Both the position numbers and the translations under genes were made by a program. Below the pieces are notes generated by a model that did no database searches, was not told where the DNA came from, and saw nothing but the letters and a program-made list of their open reading frames with translations. Source: JBBDWJ01 sp963824095 (GTDB lineage: Bacteria; Acidobacteriota; Terriglobia; Bryobacterales; UBA6623). Taken from it: a stretch of DNA of 64,000 bases. This document shows positions 48,911-56,723 of this stretch, in pieces; position 1 is the first letter of the stretch, and each line of letters begins with the position of its first letter. Where the stretch lies: positions 2,294,001 to 2,358,000 of the forward strand of contig CAWGNS010000008.1 of the NCBI GenBank assembly GCA_963824095.1. Direction: 5' to 3'.

Positions 48911-49241
48911 GACGGCAAAGGGAGACGGCGAAGGAAGCGGCCCGAACCCGGGCGTACTTTTCGGCCGTGGGCTGCGAATCGGCCAATGCTCGGCTTCGCA
49001 GCCGCCAATCCCACTCAGAGCCTCAAGCGTGAGCTTGCGCTCAGATGCGAGGGCGAGCGATGGGTCCCCTGATTGCCGAACACTGTAGGGTTGCCCGCCT
49101 CTCAGCGCGGGCTCACGCCCGCGGCTCTGAGTGGCGCTATACGCGTGCCGCTACACGTCTCGCTGCCGCCCGGATACTTCTGAGCCGCGAATAGCTCCAC
49201 CCGCTTGCACTCGACCCGGGTAACGCTCAACGGCCGGTCTG
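48911..49241. other. Intergenic region between pepA and bacterioferritin genes
   Basis: This 331-bp convergent gap is dominated by the family C doublet (separate entry). No gene or U-tract terminator seen. Confidence 0.5.
49010..49137. repeat. Family C inverted-doublet repeat (REPIN-like)
   Basis: The left arm at 49010-49045 (CCACTCAGAGCCTCAAGCGT then GAGCTTGCGCTCAG) and the right arm at 49097-49137 (CTCTCAGCGCGGGCTCACGC then CCGCGGCTCTGAGTGGCGC) are inverted copies around a spacer of about 50 bp. The solo copy at 13686-13722 matches the same arms. Confidence 0.8.
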
Positions 49242-49724
49242 CTAACCTTCGGCCTCTTCCCCCATTTGCTGGGAGAGATACAACCCGACCCCGATCTCCT
49301 GGATCATCCCGAGTTGGCCTTCCAGCCAATCGATGTGATGCTCTTCGTCGACCAGGATCCGCTCGAACAGGTCGCGCGAGCCATTGTCGCCAGCCTCGGT
49401 CGCGGTCTTGATGGCTTGGTTCAGCCGCGCAATGGCCTCCATCTCGATAGCGAGGTCGTTTTCGAGCTGGGACTTGACGTCCTTTCCGATGCGCAAGGGG
49501 AACATCTCGCGCAAATTCGGCAAACTCTCGAGGAAGATGATGCGCTCGATCAGCCAATCGGCGTGATGCATCTCCTCGATGGATTCCTTCCGCATAAAGG
49601 CGGCCATCTTCTGATAGCCCCAGTTGGCGCACATCCGCGAGTGCAGGAAGTATTGGTTGATCGCCGTCAACTCCGCCTTCAGCGCTTCCTTGAGAAATTC
49701 AATAACCTGTTCGTTGCCCTTCAT
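49242..49724 (-). CDS. bfr: Bacterioferritin
   Basis: This 160-aa four-helix iron-storage protein has the ferroxidase ligands Glu18 (KAELTAINQYFLH), Glu51 and His54 (ESIEEMHHAD), Glu94-type in AIEMEAIARL, and Glu/His in DEEHHIDWLE. The haem-ligand Met at position 52 (EEMHHAD) is also present, so haem binding is expected. It stores iron as ferric mineral in a 24-mer. No bacterioferritin-associated ferredoxin gene is adjacent. AAAGGGA precedes the ATG. Confidence 0.97.
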   Translation of the reverse strand: MKGNEQVIEFLKEALKAELTAINQYFLHSRMCANWGYQKMAAFMRKESIEEMHHADWLIERIIFLESLPNLREMFPLRIGKDVKSQLENDLAIEMEAIARLNQAIKTATEAGDNGSRDLFERILVDEEHHIDWLEGQLGMIQEIGVGLYLSQQMGEEAEG

Positions 49725-49862
49725 GCCGCCAGTCCCTTTCTCGCTTCGTGTTTCGTAGCCGCTATTTTTGATGTGGCCGCCGTGATTACCGTAGCCTTTG
49801 CAGTTCCATTCTACCCGAACACCGCGCAGTAGCTGCTATCCACTCGAAGCCGCAGCCGCGAG

Positions 49863-49912
49863 AGCACAGGCGCTCCCGCCTGCCCCGCGGCGAGCGGCGA
49901 GGCCGCTCGTTC
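49863..49912. repeat. Family B palindromic repeat, solo copy
   Basis: This is GCACAGGCGCTCCCGCCTGC, then CCCGCGGCGAGCGGCGAGGC. It shares the second GCGGCG-containing segment with the 37.7-kb copy. It lies in the 285-bp gap between the bfr and epimerase genes. Confidence 0.65.
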
Positions 49913-49982
49913 TCGAACAAGGCACTCACCAACAACGATTCTGTTCCTGCGAAGGCGAAGGTCTCTTCCCGCAAGAGCGCTG

Positions 49983-50006
49983 CGCGCAGGCCGGAGGCCT
50001 GCCCCA
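49983..50006. repeat. Family D palindrome, copy 2
   Basis: GCGCAGGCCGGAGGCCTGCC then CCAC is the inverse of the 14.87-kb copy. GCAGGCC and GGCCTGC form the stem. It abuts the 3' end of the epimerase gene. Confidence 0.6.
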
Positions 50007-50009
50007 CTC

Positions 50010-50987
50010 TCACGCCACGGACGCCAGCACGCGATCTTCCCAGGCGTAGTCGGGCGCCGGCCTCTCCTGCTTCAGATACCAGGCAAACGTTTGCGCCAAA
50101 CCTTCTTCAAAAGGCGTGGGTTCAAACCCCAGTTCCGAGCGGGCGCGGGCGTTGCTCTGGGTGATCGGCGGCATATCGAAGTATTGCGCGAAATAATACG
50201 GCGGCGCGAACAGGCCGCCTCCCATTTCAAGCAGCCGCTCGCGAGGTACGTAAACCAGTTTCGCCGTCCGTCCCGCGACCCGCGCCAGCGTCTGCACCAG
50301 CTCGCTCTGCGTAGTCGGCTGATCGTTGCAGACGTTGTAGGCGCGGCCGTTGGCGGCATCGCTATCCGCCGCGGCGATTGCCGCCCGCGCCACGTCGTCG
50401 GCCAGCGCGAACTGCATCTGCCGCGAGCCGTCGCCGGGCATCAGAATCGGCCGCCCGTCCAGCAGGCGGTCCCAGAAGAACGCCTCGCGATAGAAGGGGT
50501 TCTCCGGTCCGTAAACGTAAGGCGGGCGCAGCGTCACGGCGGGAAAGCCTTGCGCGGTGTGCAAGGCGAACAGCGCGCGCTCGGTGTTGGCCTTGTTGCG
50601 CGGATAGTCCTCGGGCTCATCGGCGGCGGCCAACGGCGCGTCTTCGGAAACGTTTTCGCCCGCCTGGTACGCCCCGACGCTCGACACAAACACATAGCGC
50701 CGCAGCCCCTCGGCTACCGCCGTGGCCGCCGCTTCCACCTGTTCGGCCGTCGTGCCGCGCTGCCAATCGTAGACGTTGTCGTAGACGACGTCGAAGCGGC
50801 GCCCCGCCAGTTGTTGGCGGACCGCCGCAACGTCGTTGCGGTCGCAGTGAATCTCAGCGGTCTTCCCCGCGAAGGGATTCGATTTCCCGCGGTGCAGCAG
50901 CGTTACCTCGTCGCCGCGCGCCAGCAACCGGCGTACTAACGCCCGCCCGAGGAAAAGCGTTCCGCCGATCACCAGCGATCGCGTCAA
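50010..50987 (-). CDS. NAD-dependent epimerase/dehydratase (extended SDR)
   Basis: This is a 325-aa protein with the Rossmann loop LVIGGTLFLGRALVRRLLAR. At the Tyr/Lys position it has YPRNKANTERAL, so the usual YxxxK is degenerate (YPRNK). A YVFVSSVGAYQAG strand and LRPPYVYGP support the fold. The atypical SDR group includes UDP-sugar and RNA-binding relatives, so the reaction is uncertain. It starts with TTG overlapping the inositol-phosphate synthase stop (TTGA), implying translational coupling and a linked function. Confidence 0.8.
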   Translation of the reverse strand: MTRSLVIGGTLFLGRALVRRLLARGDEVTLLHRGKSNPFAGKTAEIHCDRNDVAAVRQQLAGRRFDVVYDNVYDWQRGTTAEQVEAAATAVAEGLRRYVFVSSVGAYQAGENVSEDAPLAAADEPEDYPRNKANTERALFALHTAQGFPAVTLRPPYVYGPENPFYREAFFWDRLLDGRPILMPGDGSRQMQFALADDVARAAIAAADSDAANGRAYNVCNDQPTTQSELVQTLARVAGRTAKLVYVPRERLLEMGGGLFAPPYYFAQYFDMPPITQSNARARSELGFEPTPFEEGLAQTFAWYLKQERPAPDYAWEDRVLASVA

Positions 50988-52297
50988 TCGTAATACTCCA
51001 GACCCAGGTGCGTAATCAAATCCTCGCCGCGCATCCAGCGCAGCGTGTTCTTAAGCTTCATGAGCTGGATGAAGATGTCGTGCTCGGGGTAGAGCACGCG
51101 GGCCGCCTGCGGCGACTTGAAGTAGAACGAGAGCCACTCCTGAATGCCCGACATGCCGGCGCGCTGCGCCAGATCCAGAAACAGCGCCAGATCGAGCACC
51201 AGCGGCGCCGCCAGGATCGAGTCGCGGCACAGAAAGTTGATCTTGATCTGCATCGGATAGCCTAGCCACCCGAAGATGTCGATGTTGTCCCAGCCCTCTT
51301 TGTTGTCGCCGCGCGGCGGATAATACTCGATCCGCACTTTGTGGTCGAAGTGGCCGTAAAGATCGGGGTATTGCTTGGGCTGGAAGATCACGTCCAGCGC
51401 CGAGAGCTTGCTCTCTTCTTTGGTCTTGAACGAATCGGGATCGTCGAGCACCTCGCCGTCGCGGTTGCCCAGGATGTTCGTCGAGAACCAGCCGTTCACG
51501 CCGAGCACGCGCGACTTGAGACCGGGCGCGAGCAGCGTCTTCATGAACGTCTGGCCGGTCTTGTAATCCTTGCCGCAGATCGGCATGCCTTGCTGCTTGG
51601 CCAACTCCTCCAGCGCGCAGGTGTCGACCGTGAGATTCGGCGCGCCATTGGCGAACGGCACCCCCGACTTCAACGCGGCGTAGGCATAGATCTGGCTGGG
51701 GGCGATGTCGGCGTCGCTCTTCTGCAGCCCTTCTTCAAACGCCGCCAGGCTGGCGTGAACCGCCGTCGCTTTCTGGAAGATCTCGGTGGAGCCGCACCAC
51801 ACCATCACCAGGCGCGAGGCTCCGCTGGACTGTCGAAAGTTGCGGATGTCGTCCATCAGCGCCTCGGCCATTTCCATCTTGCTGCCGCCGCTTTTGACGT
51901 TGGGGCCGTGGATGCGCGTGACGAAACGCTGCTCGAAAACAGCCGGCATCGGCTGGATCGCCGCCATCTCATCTTTCACCTGATCGAGTAGCGCGCGGTC
52001 CAGGACGCCGGCTTTGCATGCCGCTTCGTAGCAGTTGTCCTCATAGATGTCCCAGCCGCCGAACGCCAAGTTTTCGATCGGGGCCAGCGGCACAAATTCG
52101 CGAATCAAGGGATTGCGATTGTCGGTTCGCTTACCGAGGCGAATGCGCGCCATCTGGGTCAACGAGCCGAAGGGCTTGGCAAGGCCTTTGCGCGCGGCGC
52201 TGACGCCGGCGAAAAACGTCGTCGAAACGGCGCCCATTCCGGGCGTCAGGATGCCCAGAGTCCCCTGGGGCGGCGCAATGGTTGGAGTGTTTGGCAC
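50984..52297 (-). CDS. ino1: Inositol-3-phosphate synthase
   Basis: This 437-aa NAD-dependent enzyme converts glucose-6-phosphate to myo-inositol-3-phosphate. Visible features are the NAD-binding GTLGILTPGMGAVSTTFFAG, the active-site lysine block GKDYKTGQTFMKTLL, GWFSTNILGNRDGEVLDDP and LGYPMQIKINFLCRDS. Bacterial myo-inositol supports inositol lipids or solutes. The downstream gene is an SDR epimerase coupled by overlap. The 454-bp upstream region is divergent to a lipoprotein gene. Confidence 0.94.
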   Translation of the reverse strand: MPNTPTIAPPQGTLGILTPGMGAVSTTFFAGVSAARKGLAKPFGSLTQMARIRLGKRTDNRNPLIREFVPLAPIENLAFGGWDIYEDNCYEAACKAGVLDRALLDQVKDEMAAIQPMPAVFEQRFVTRIHGPNVKSGGSKMEMAEALMDDIRNFRQSSGASRLVMVWCGSTEIFQKATAVHASLAAFEEGLQKSDADIAPSQIYAYAALKSGVPFANGAPNLTVDTCALEELAKQQGMPICGKDYKTGQTFMKTLLAPGLKSRVLGVNGWFSTNILGNRDGEVLDDPDSFKTKEESKLSALDVIFQPKQYPDLYGHFDHKVRIEYYPPRGDNKEGWDNIDIFGWLGYPMQIKINFLCRDSILAAPLVLDLALFLDLAQRAGMSGIQEWLSFYFKSPQAARVLYPEHDIFIQLMKLKNTLRWMRGEDLITHLGLEYYD

Positions 52298-52751
52298 GTG
52301 AGGGTTACCTCGCTTTACTGCAATCGAATGAGGCGGCCGGAACGTCCTGTTCCGGGCCGAACCGAATCGAGCCCGAACTCGCGCCGTTCCGCGCGCATCC
52401 GCTGTCGAGACGGCGCTCCGCTCCGCCGCGATGGTGGCTGAGGTTCCCGCAATTCTGGATGGCGCCGACCGGGCTCCGTTCTCAAACTCACGGTGCGTGC
52501 CTCCGGCGGGCTCGGGTGAACGAATGGAGAGAACGAGGGCGAAGCCGCCCCCAAAACACCGAGAGGCAGACTCGACAGCAACCCGCTATCGTACTAAATC
52601 CCGCCGCTGGCCGGGGCGGCGTGGGTGATGCCCGGGAAAAGCGCCGGCCTCTGTGCGACCGAATTCGCCGCAATCGCAAAGCCGCGCTCTGCTGTTCCGA
52701 GGCGCCAACCCGCGTGGCACCCGGATTCCCAATCCGGTATTATCGGACTCT
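52298..52751. other. Divergent intergenic region between ino1 and a lipoprotein gene
   Basis: This is 454 bp with no supported gene. Near its right end CCGGATT, loop CCC and AATCCGG form a perfect 7-bp hairpin (52721-52737), directly before TATTAT and the lipoprotein ATG at 52752. Confidence 0.45.
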
Positions 52752-53357
52752 ATGAATGCAAGCGGCTTGAGTGGTTCGTCTTGGGCGGTGCAGCTGTGGA
52801 CGGCGCGTCCATCGGCGCGGCCGGCGGCGCTGGCCGTAGCCCTGCTGGCGGTGGCGCTGCTGTTGGCCGGTTGCGCCAGCAATGAACCCGACTTGGCCTC
52901 GCCCGAGAACGAGACGGCCCAAGGTGCGACGCCCGACGGGCTGCTTTCGTCGGCTCATATGGGCGACCCGCGGGCGGCTCCGCAGTTGCTGGAAGGCTTC
53001 TATGGCCTCGAGCAGGGCGTCTGGCGCTGGACGGCCAAAAAGTTTGTCGTGGCCCTGCAAGCGCCCTCGGGGGTCGAAGGACAAAACACCGAGCTGGAAT
53101 TCAGCTTTACGCTTCCCGAATCGGTGATCTCGCGCCTCAAGCAGATCAAACTGACCGCCCGCGTCAACGGCACCGAGGTCGGCAGTGAAACCTACGCGCA
53201 GCCCGGCGAGTACGTGTTCACCAAGCCGGTTCCCGCCGGTCTGTTGCGCGGCGGCGAGGCGGCCAAGGTGGAGTTCGAATTGGATAAGGCCCTGCCGCCG
53301 GGAGAAGCCGACAAACGGGAACTCGGCCTGGTCGCCGTTTCGGTTGCTCTGAAGTGA
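52752..53357 (+). CDS. Lipoprotein of unknown function
   Basis: This is 201 aa. A hydrophobic N-terminus ends in the lipobox LLLAGC (about residue 38). The mature domain (about 75-200) is beta-rich, with FVVALQAPSGVEGQNTELEF then IKLTARVNGTEVGSETYAQP, resembling an immunoglobulin-like fold. No family recognised. The stop overlaps the GTG start of the next gene (GTGA), so the two are cotranslated and may work together at the envelope. Confidence 0.72.
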   Translation: MNASGLSGSSWAVQLWTARPSARPAALAVALLAVALLLAGCASNEPDLASPENETAQGATPDGLLSSAHMGDPRAAPQLLEGFYGLEQGVWRWTAKKFVVALQAPSGVEGQNTELEFSFTLPESVISRLKQIKLTARVNGTEVGSETYAQPGEYVFTKPVPAGLLRGGEAAKVEFELDKALPPGEADKRELGLVAVSVALK

Positions 53358-54796
53358 GCCCGGCCGCCGCACGCAAACCCCTTCACCTGCTCCTGACGTG
53401 TCTCTACTGGTCGGTCCCTGCCCTGCTCAGCCTGTGGTTGTTCCATCGCGGCCTGTGGTGCTGGTTTCACCGCGACGATTTCGCGCTGCTGCTGCTGGTG
53501 AAGCTCCCCGATCACCAGTTTTGGGCTCACCTCTGGCAGCCGCGCGCACAGGGTACCTTCCGGCCGCTCAGTGAAAGGCTGTTTTTCTACTACTTCTACC
53601 ACTGGTTTGGGCTCAATGCCTTTCCTTACCGGCTGCTGGCGTTCGGGACCTTGCTGGTCGACCTGTGGCTGGTCGCGATCGTCACCCGGCGGCTCACGGG
53701 CCGGCACTGGGCGGGCTTCGCGGCGGCCTGCCTATGGGGCCTCCACCACAGCCTGGCGACGAGCATGGCCTGGAGCTCGGCCTACAACCAGGTGATGTGC
53801 ACGTTCTTCTTGCTGGTCAGTTTTTGGCTGTTCCTGCAGTTCGTCTCGACGAATCATTGGCTCTACTACGCCGCGCAATGGGTCACCTTCGTCGTGGGTT
53901 TTGGGGCCCTGGAATCCATCGTCGTCTACCCCGGGATTCTGCTGGCGTATGTGGTGCTCGAAAAGCGCCGCTACTGGCCCCATGTCATACCGATGCTATT
54001 TGCTTCCGCGGGCCTGGCCTGGCTGCAGTTGTCGGCCGCGCCGCCCCCGAGCGAGGGCCTCTATCAGACCTCATTCGGCATGGGGATGCTCACGGGCCTC
54101 GGCGTTTACACCAAATGGGCGCTGGCGGCCGAAGCCAAGACTTGGGTAGCTATCGTTCTCGCCGCGTTGCTGTTGGGGTTCGCGGCGTGGCGGGGTCTGC
54201 AAAAGGACTGGCGGGGTCTGTTTCTCGTCGCCTGGTTCGTCGGCTCGCTCGTCCCCTATCTGCCCCTGGCCGCGCACCGCAGCCGCTATTATCTGGTGAT
54301 CCCGTTCCTGGGACTGGCGATGTTGGGCGGCTGGGCTCTGGTCGAGGCTTGGGACGCCGGCTGGCGTTTTCGGCTGCTGGGTGTCGTGAGCCTGGTCTTG
54401 TTTCTACCGCCCACCATTCACTACGCGACAGATAACGTCGGCTACGACTACCGCTGGAGCGTCGCTGCCAGAAACCTGTTGTCCGGCGTATCGCAGGCGC
54501 GGGCCGCGCACCCCAACAAGACGATCCTGCTGGCGAACGTTCCCCAGGAGCTCTTCTACGTCGCCATCTACCACCAGGCGTTTCGGCTGATCTCCATCTA
54601 CGACGTGTTCCTCACCCCCGACCAGCCCAACATCCAGCAACTCGGCGGCTACGAGCCCATCGATCACTTCTTCCTTTCCCGCGAGGAAACGCTGCGCGCC
54701 TTGGCGCTCGGCCGCGCGGTGGTCTACGATGCCGGCGGCCCGCGCCTCAAAGAAATTACGCGCTCCTATACGGCGCTGGCGCCCTTGAAGCTCTAA
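53354..54796 (+). CDS. Polytopic membrane protein, GT-C glycosyltransferase-like
   Basis: This 480-aa protein has about ten hydrophobic segments and an early loop with WCWFHRDDFALLLLV, where the paired Asp sits as in GT-C transferases. A C-terminal soluble region has VPQELFYVAIYHQAFRLISI. The start is GTG at 53354, overlapping the lipoprotein stop. It probably transfers a lipid-linked sugar on the outer face of the membrane; acceptor not known. Confidence 0.7.
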   Translation: MSPAAARKPLHLLLTCLYWSVPALLSLWLFHRGLWCWFHRDDFALLLLVKLPDHQFWAHLWQPRAQGTFRPLSERLFFYYFYHWFGLNAFPYRLLAFGTLLVDLWLVAIVTRRLTGRHWAGFAAACLWGLHHSLATSMAWSSAYNQVMCTFFLLVSFWLFLQFVSTNHWLYYAAQWVTFVVGFGALESIVVYPGILLAYVVLEKRRYWPHVIPMLFASAGLAWLQLSAAPPPSEGLYQTSFGMGMLTGLGVYTKWALAAEAKTWVAIVLAALLLGFAAWRGLQKDWRGLFLVAWFVGSLVPYLPLAAHRSRYYLVIPFLGLAMLGGWALVEAWDAGWRFRLLGVVSLVLFLPPTIHYATDNVGYDYRWSVAARNLLSGVSQARAAHPNKTILLANVPQELFYVAIYHQAFRLISIYDVFLTPDQPNIQQLGGYEPIDHFFLSREETLRALALGRAVVYDAGGPRLKEITRSYTALAPLKL

Positions 54797-54827
54797 CGCT
54801 CGCGCCGAGAGTGTCTCGGGTCCACCC

Positions 54828-54895
54828 TCGAGTGGCGCCAGTCCAACGTCGAGTGGCGCGGGCCTCCGGCCGGCTGCGTCCGCCTCTGGCGGACG
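54828..54895. repeat. Short direct repeat and perfect hairpin between convergent genes
   Basis: TCGAGTGGCGC occurs at 54828 and 54849 (21-bp period). CGTCCGCC, loop TCT and GGCGGACG (54877-54895) form a perfect 8-bp stem. It sits between two convergent stops but has no T-tract, so termination by it is uncertain. Confidence 0.55.
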
Positions 54896-54932
54896 TTCCC
54901 GGCAACCGCACCGGATAGATGTGGATTGAGGG

Positions 54933-56204
54933 TCAGTTCTTGCGTTTCAGCACAGGCCGGTCGTCATCGGGTTCGGGTGAACTGACCGGTACCGTGGACG
55001 GCTGTGTGGCGGGCGGCGCATCGGCCGTGGTCGTGCCGGCCGGTTCGGAGCCTTCGCGCCGCAGAATGGGACGATCGTCGTCGGGCGGCGGCGGCGCCTG
55101 CGTCACGCTGGGGTCGCTGCCCGTCGCATCCGGTCGCCGGATCACCGGGCGGTCATCGTCTTCGGCCGGGTCCGACCCCGACGTCCCGCGGCGGCGGATC
55201 ACCGGCCGGTCGTCGTCCCCGGTGCCTTCCGAAGGCTGCGACGATCCAGGCCGCTCGATCGTGGTGGTGTCGACGCTCGTCGCCCGGCGCATGCGCGGGC
55301 GGTCCTTGAGGTCGGGATCTTCCTTCGCGGCCGGCGAGAGCAGATAGGTCAGACGATCCTTCATCTCCAGAAATTCGGAGCTGGAAACCACGTATTCGGC
55401 CTTCGCCGGCAGAATGCGCTCGATCTCTTTCTGCGCCGCCTCGATGCGGTCGTCGGTCATTGGGTGGCTGCGGAACACGGCGGAGAGCGTGCCGGGCTTT
55501 TTCTTCTCCATGGCTTGCAACCGTTCGAAAAAGTCCACAAACGAGACCGGGTCGTAGCCGCTGGCATAGAGATACTGCAGTCCGAGAAAATCGGCCTCCG
55601 CCTCGAACTTGCGGGAAAACTGCAGAAAGCCCATGGGGATCGCCAAGCTGGCCGCCTGGCGCACGCCGAAGCCGGTCCAGCCACCCATAAAGATCAGCGG
55701 AATCGTTGCCAGATTCGCGATTTGCCCGCGGGTGGCCTGGCGGGTGCCGTGCCGCGCGGCGACATGCGCAATTTCGTGAGCCAGCACGCCCGCTAGCTCG
55801 CCCTCGGTTTCCGCCTGCAGCATCAATCCGGTGTGGACGAACAGGAAGCCGCCCGGCAAGGCGAACGCGTTCACTTCGGGGGCATCGATGATCTTGAACG
55901 TGAAGGGAACCTTGGTGTCGGAGTTCCGCGCCAGGTTCTGGCCCAGGCGATTGATGTATTCGGCAACCAGCGGGTCGTCGATGACCTTGGCGGTGCGCTC
56001 CACCTCGTCGGCCAACTGTTTGCCGAGGGCGATCTCTTTGTCGATCGAGTAGAAGTTGACGCTGCCATCCACGTCCCGGTCGCCAATCGCCTCGACGTCG
56101 TCTTTCTTCTTCTTTTTCTTGGTGTTGTCTTTGTCTTCGGCGAGAGTCGCAATCGGCAGCGACGCGACCAGAAGAACGACCAGCAGGCGGCGGATGACCT
56201 TCAT
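54933..56204 (-). CDS. Periplasmic M48 metalloprotease with repeat-containing acidic-basic tail
   Basis: This is 423 aa. The signal peptide is MKVIRRLLVVLLVASLPIAT. The zinc motif HExxH is in LAHEIAHVAARHGTR, with the third ligand Glu in KFEAEADFLGLQYL, as in BepA/LoiP-type M48 proteases. A Lys-rich stretch (TKKKKKKDD) follows the signal peptide. The last 115 residues form a low-complexity tail with repeated DDDRPVIRR-like motifs (four good copies, one diverged) separated by Ser/Thr/Pro-rich spacers. The family acts in outer-membrane protein quality control. The tail is not a usual family feature. Confidence 0.9.
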   Translation of the reverse strand: MKVIRRLLVVLLVASLPIATLAEDKDNTKKKKKKDDVEAIGDRDVDGSVNFYSIDKEIALGKQLADEVERTAKVIDDPLVAEYINRLGQNLARNSDTKVPFTFKIIDAPEVNAFALPGGFLFVHTGLMLQAETEGELAGVLAHEIAHVAARHGTRQATRGQIANLATIPLIFMGGWTGFGVRQAASLAIPMGFLQFSRKFEAEADFLGLQYLYASGYDPVSFVDFFERLQAMEKKKPGTLSAVFRSHPMTDDRIEAAQKEIERILPAKAEYVVSSSEFLEMKDRLTYLLSPAAKEDPDLKDRPRMRRATSVDTTTIERPGSSQPSEGTGDDDRPVIRRRGTSGSDPAEDDDRPVIRRPDATGSDPSVTQAPPPPDDDRPILRREGSEPAGTTTADAPPATQPSTVPVSSPEPDDDRPVLKRKN

Positions 56205-56723
56205 GACCCCACTCCCTGGGCCGGAGGCAGTTTGCGCAACGTCCGCGAACCCAAGTCCGGCGTTGCTTTGAGCCCTCGACTCGCCGTTTGGACGGATCTG
56301 CCGCCAAGTGGGTTGCAGCCGAACGCGTCCAACGGCCCTGGGCTAATTGTACCTCCGATCTTATCGAGTGGCTGGCACGGTCCCGGACCAAGTGGGACAG
56401 ACAATCCGGTCTGTCCAAACTGCCGCGGCCGCAGGCTCTCTCGAGGGGCTCGGCGCGCGTGTGCCGCCATGGCTCAGAGGCCCGGCCCGAGGGCCCCAAC
56501 GTGGCGCCGGCCTGACACTGCGGGAAAAGTACTCAGGAAGGCCGGGCCTGGACTTACCTTGAGCCGTCGGACCGAAAGAGCACAGAGGCAAGAGACCGCA
56601 CTTGTGGCGTGAACCTCTAGGTTTGCCGCGTCGCGATTCGTGGCGACGCAGGGCCCCCCACGCGCCGAAGCTGTGCTCAAGGATGTGAATGCCGGACCGC
56701 AATGCAGCTTTTCCGCAGCCTGT
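56205..56723. other. Intergenic region with palindromes
   Basis: This 519-bp stretch lies between two minus-strand genes and contains no supported gene. GGACAGAC, loop AATCCG and GTCTGTCC (56395-56416) form a perfect 8-bp stem. A second inverted pair, CGTCGC/GCGACG, lies near 56630-56650. Confidence 0.5.
56395..56416. repeat. Perfect 8-bp palindrome (family F)
   Basis: GGACAGAC-AATCCG-GTCTGTCC. The 14-mer GACAGACAATCCGG is repeated at 47115-47128 upstream of pepA without the second half-stem. Confidence 0.55.

Noticed and set aside
49010..49137. CRISPR array
   Set aside because: Two inverted arms only; no regularly spaced direct repeats and no cas genes in the window.
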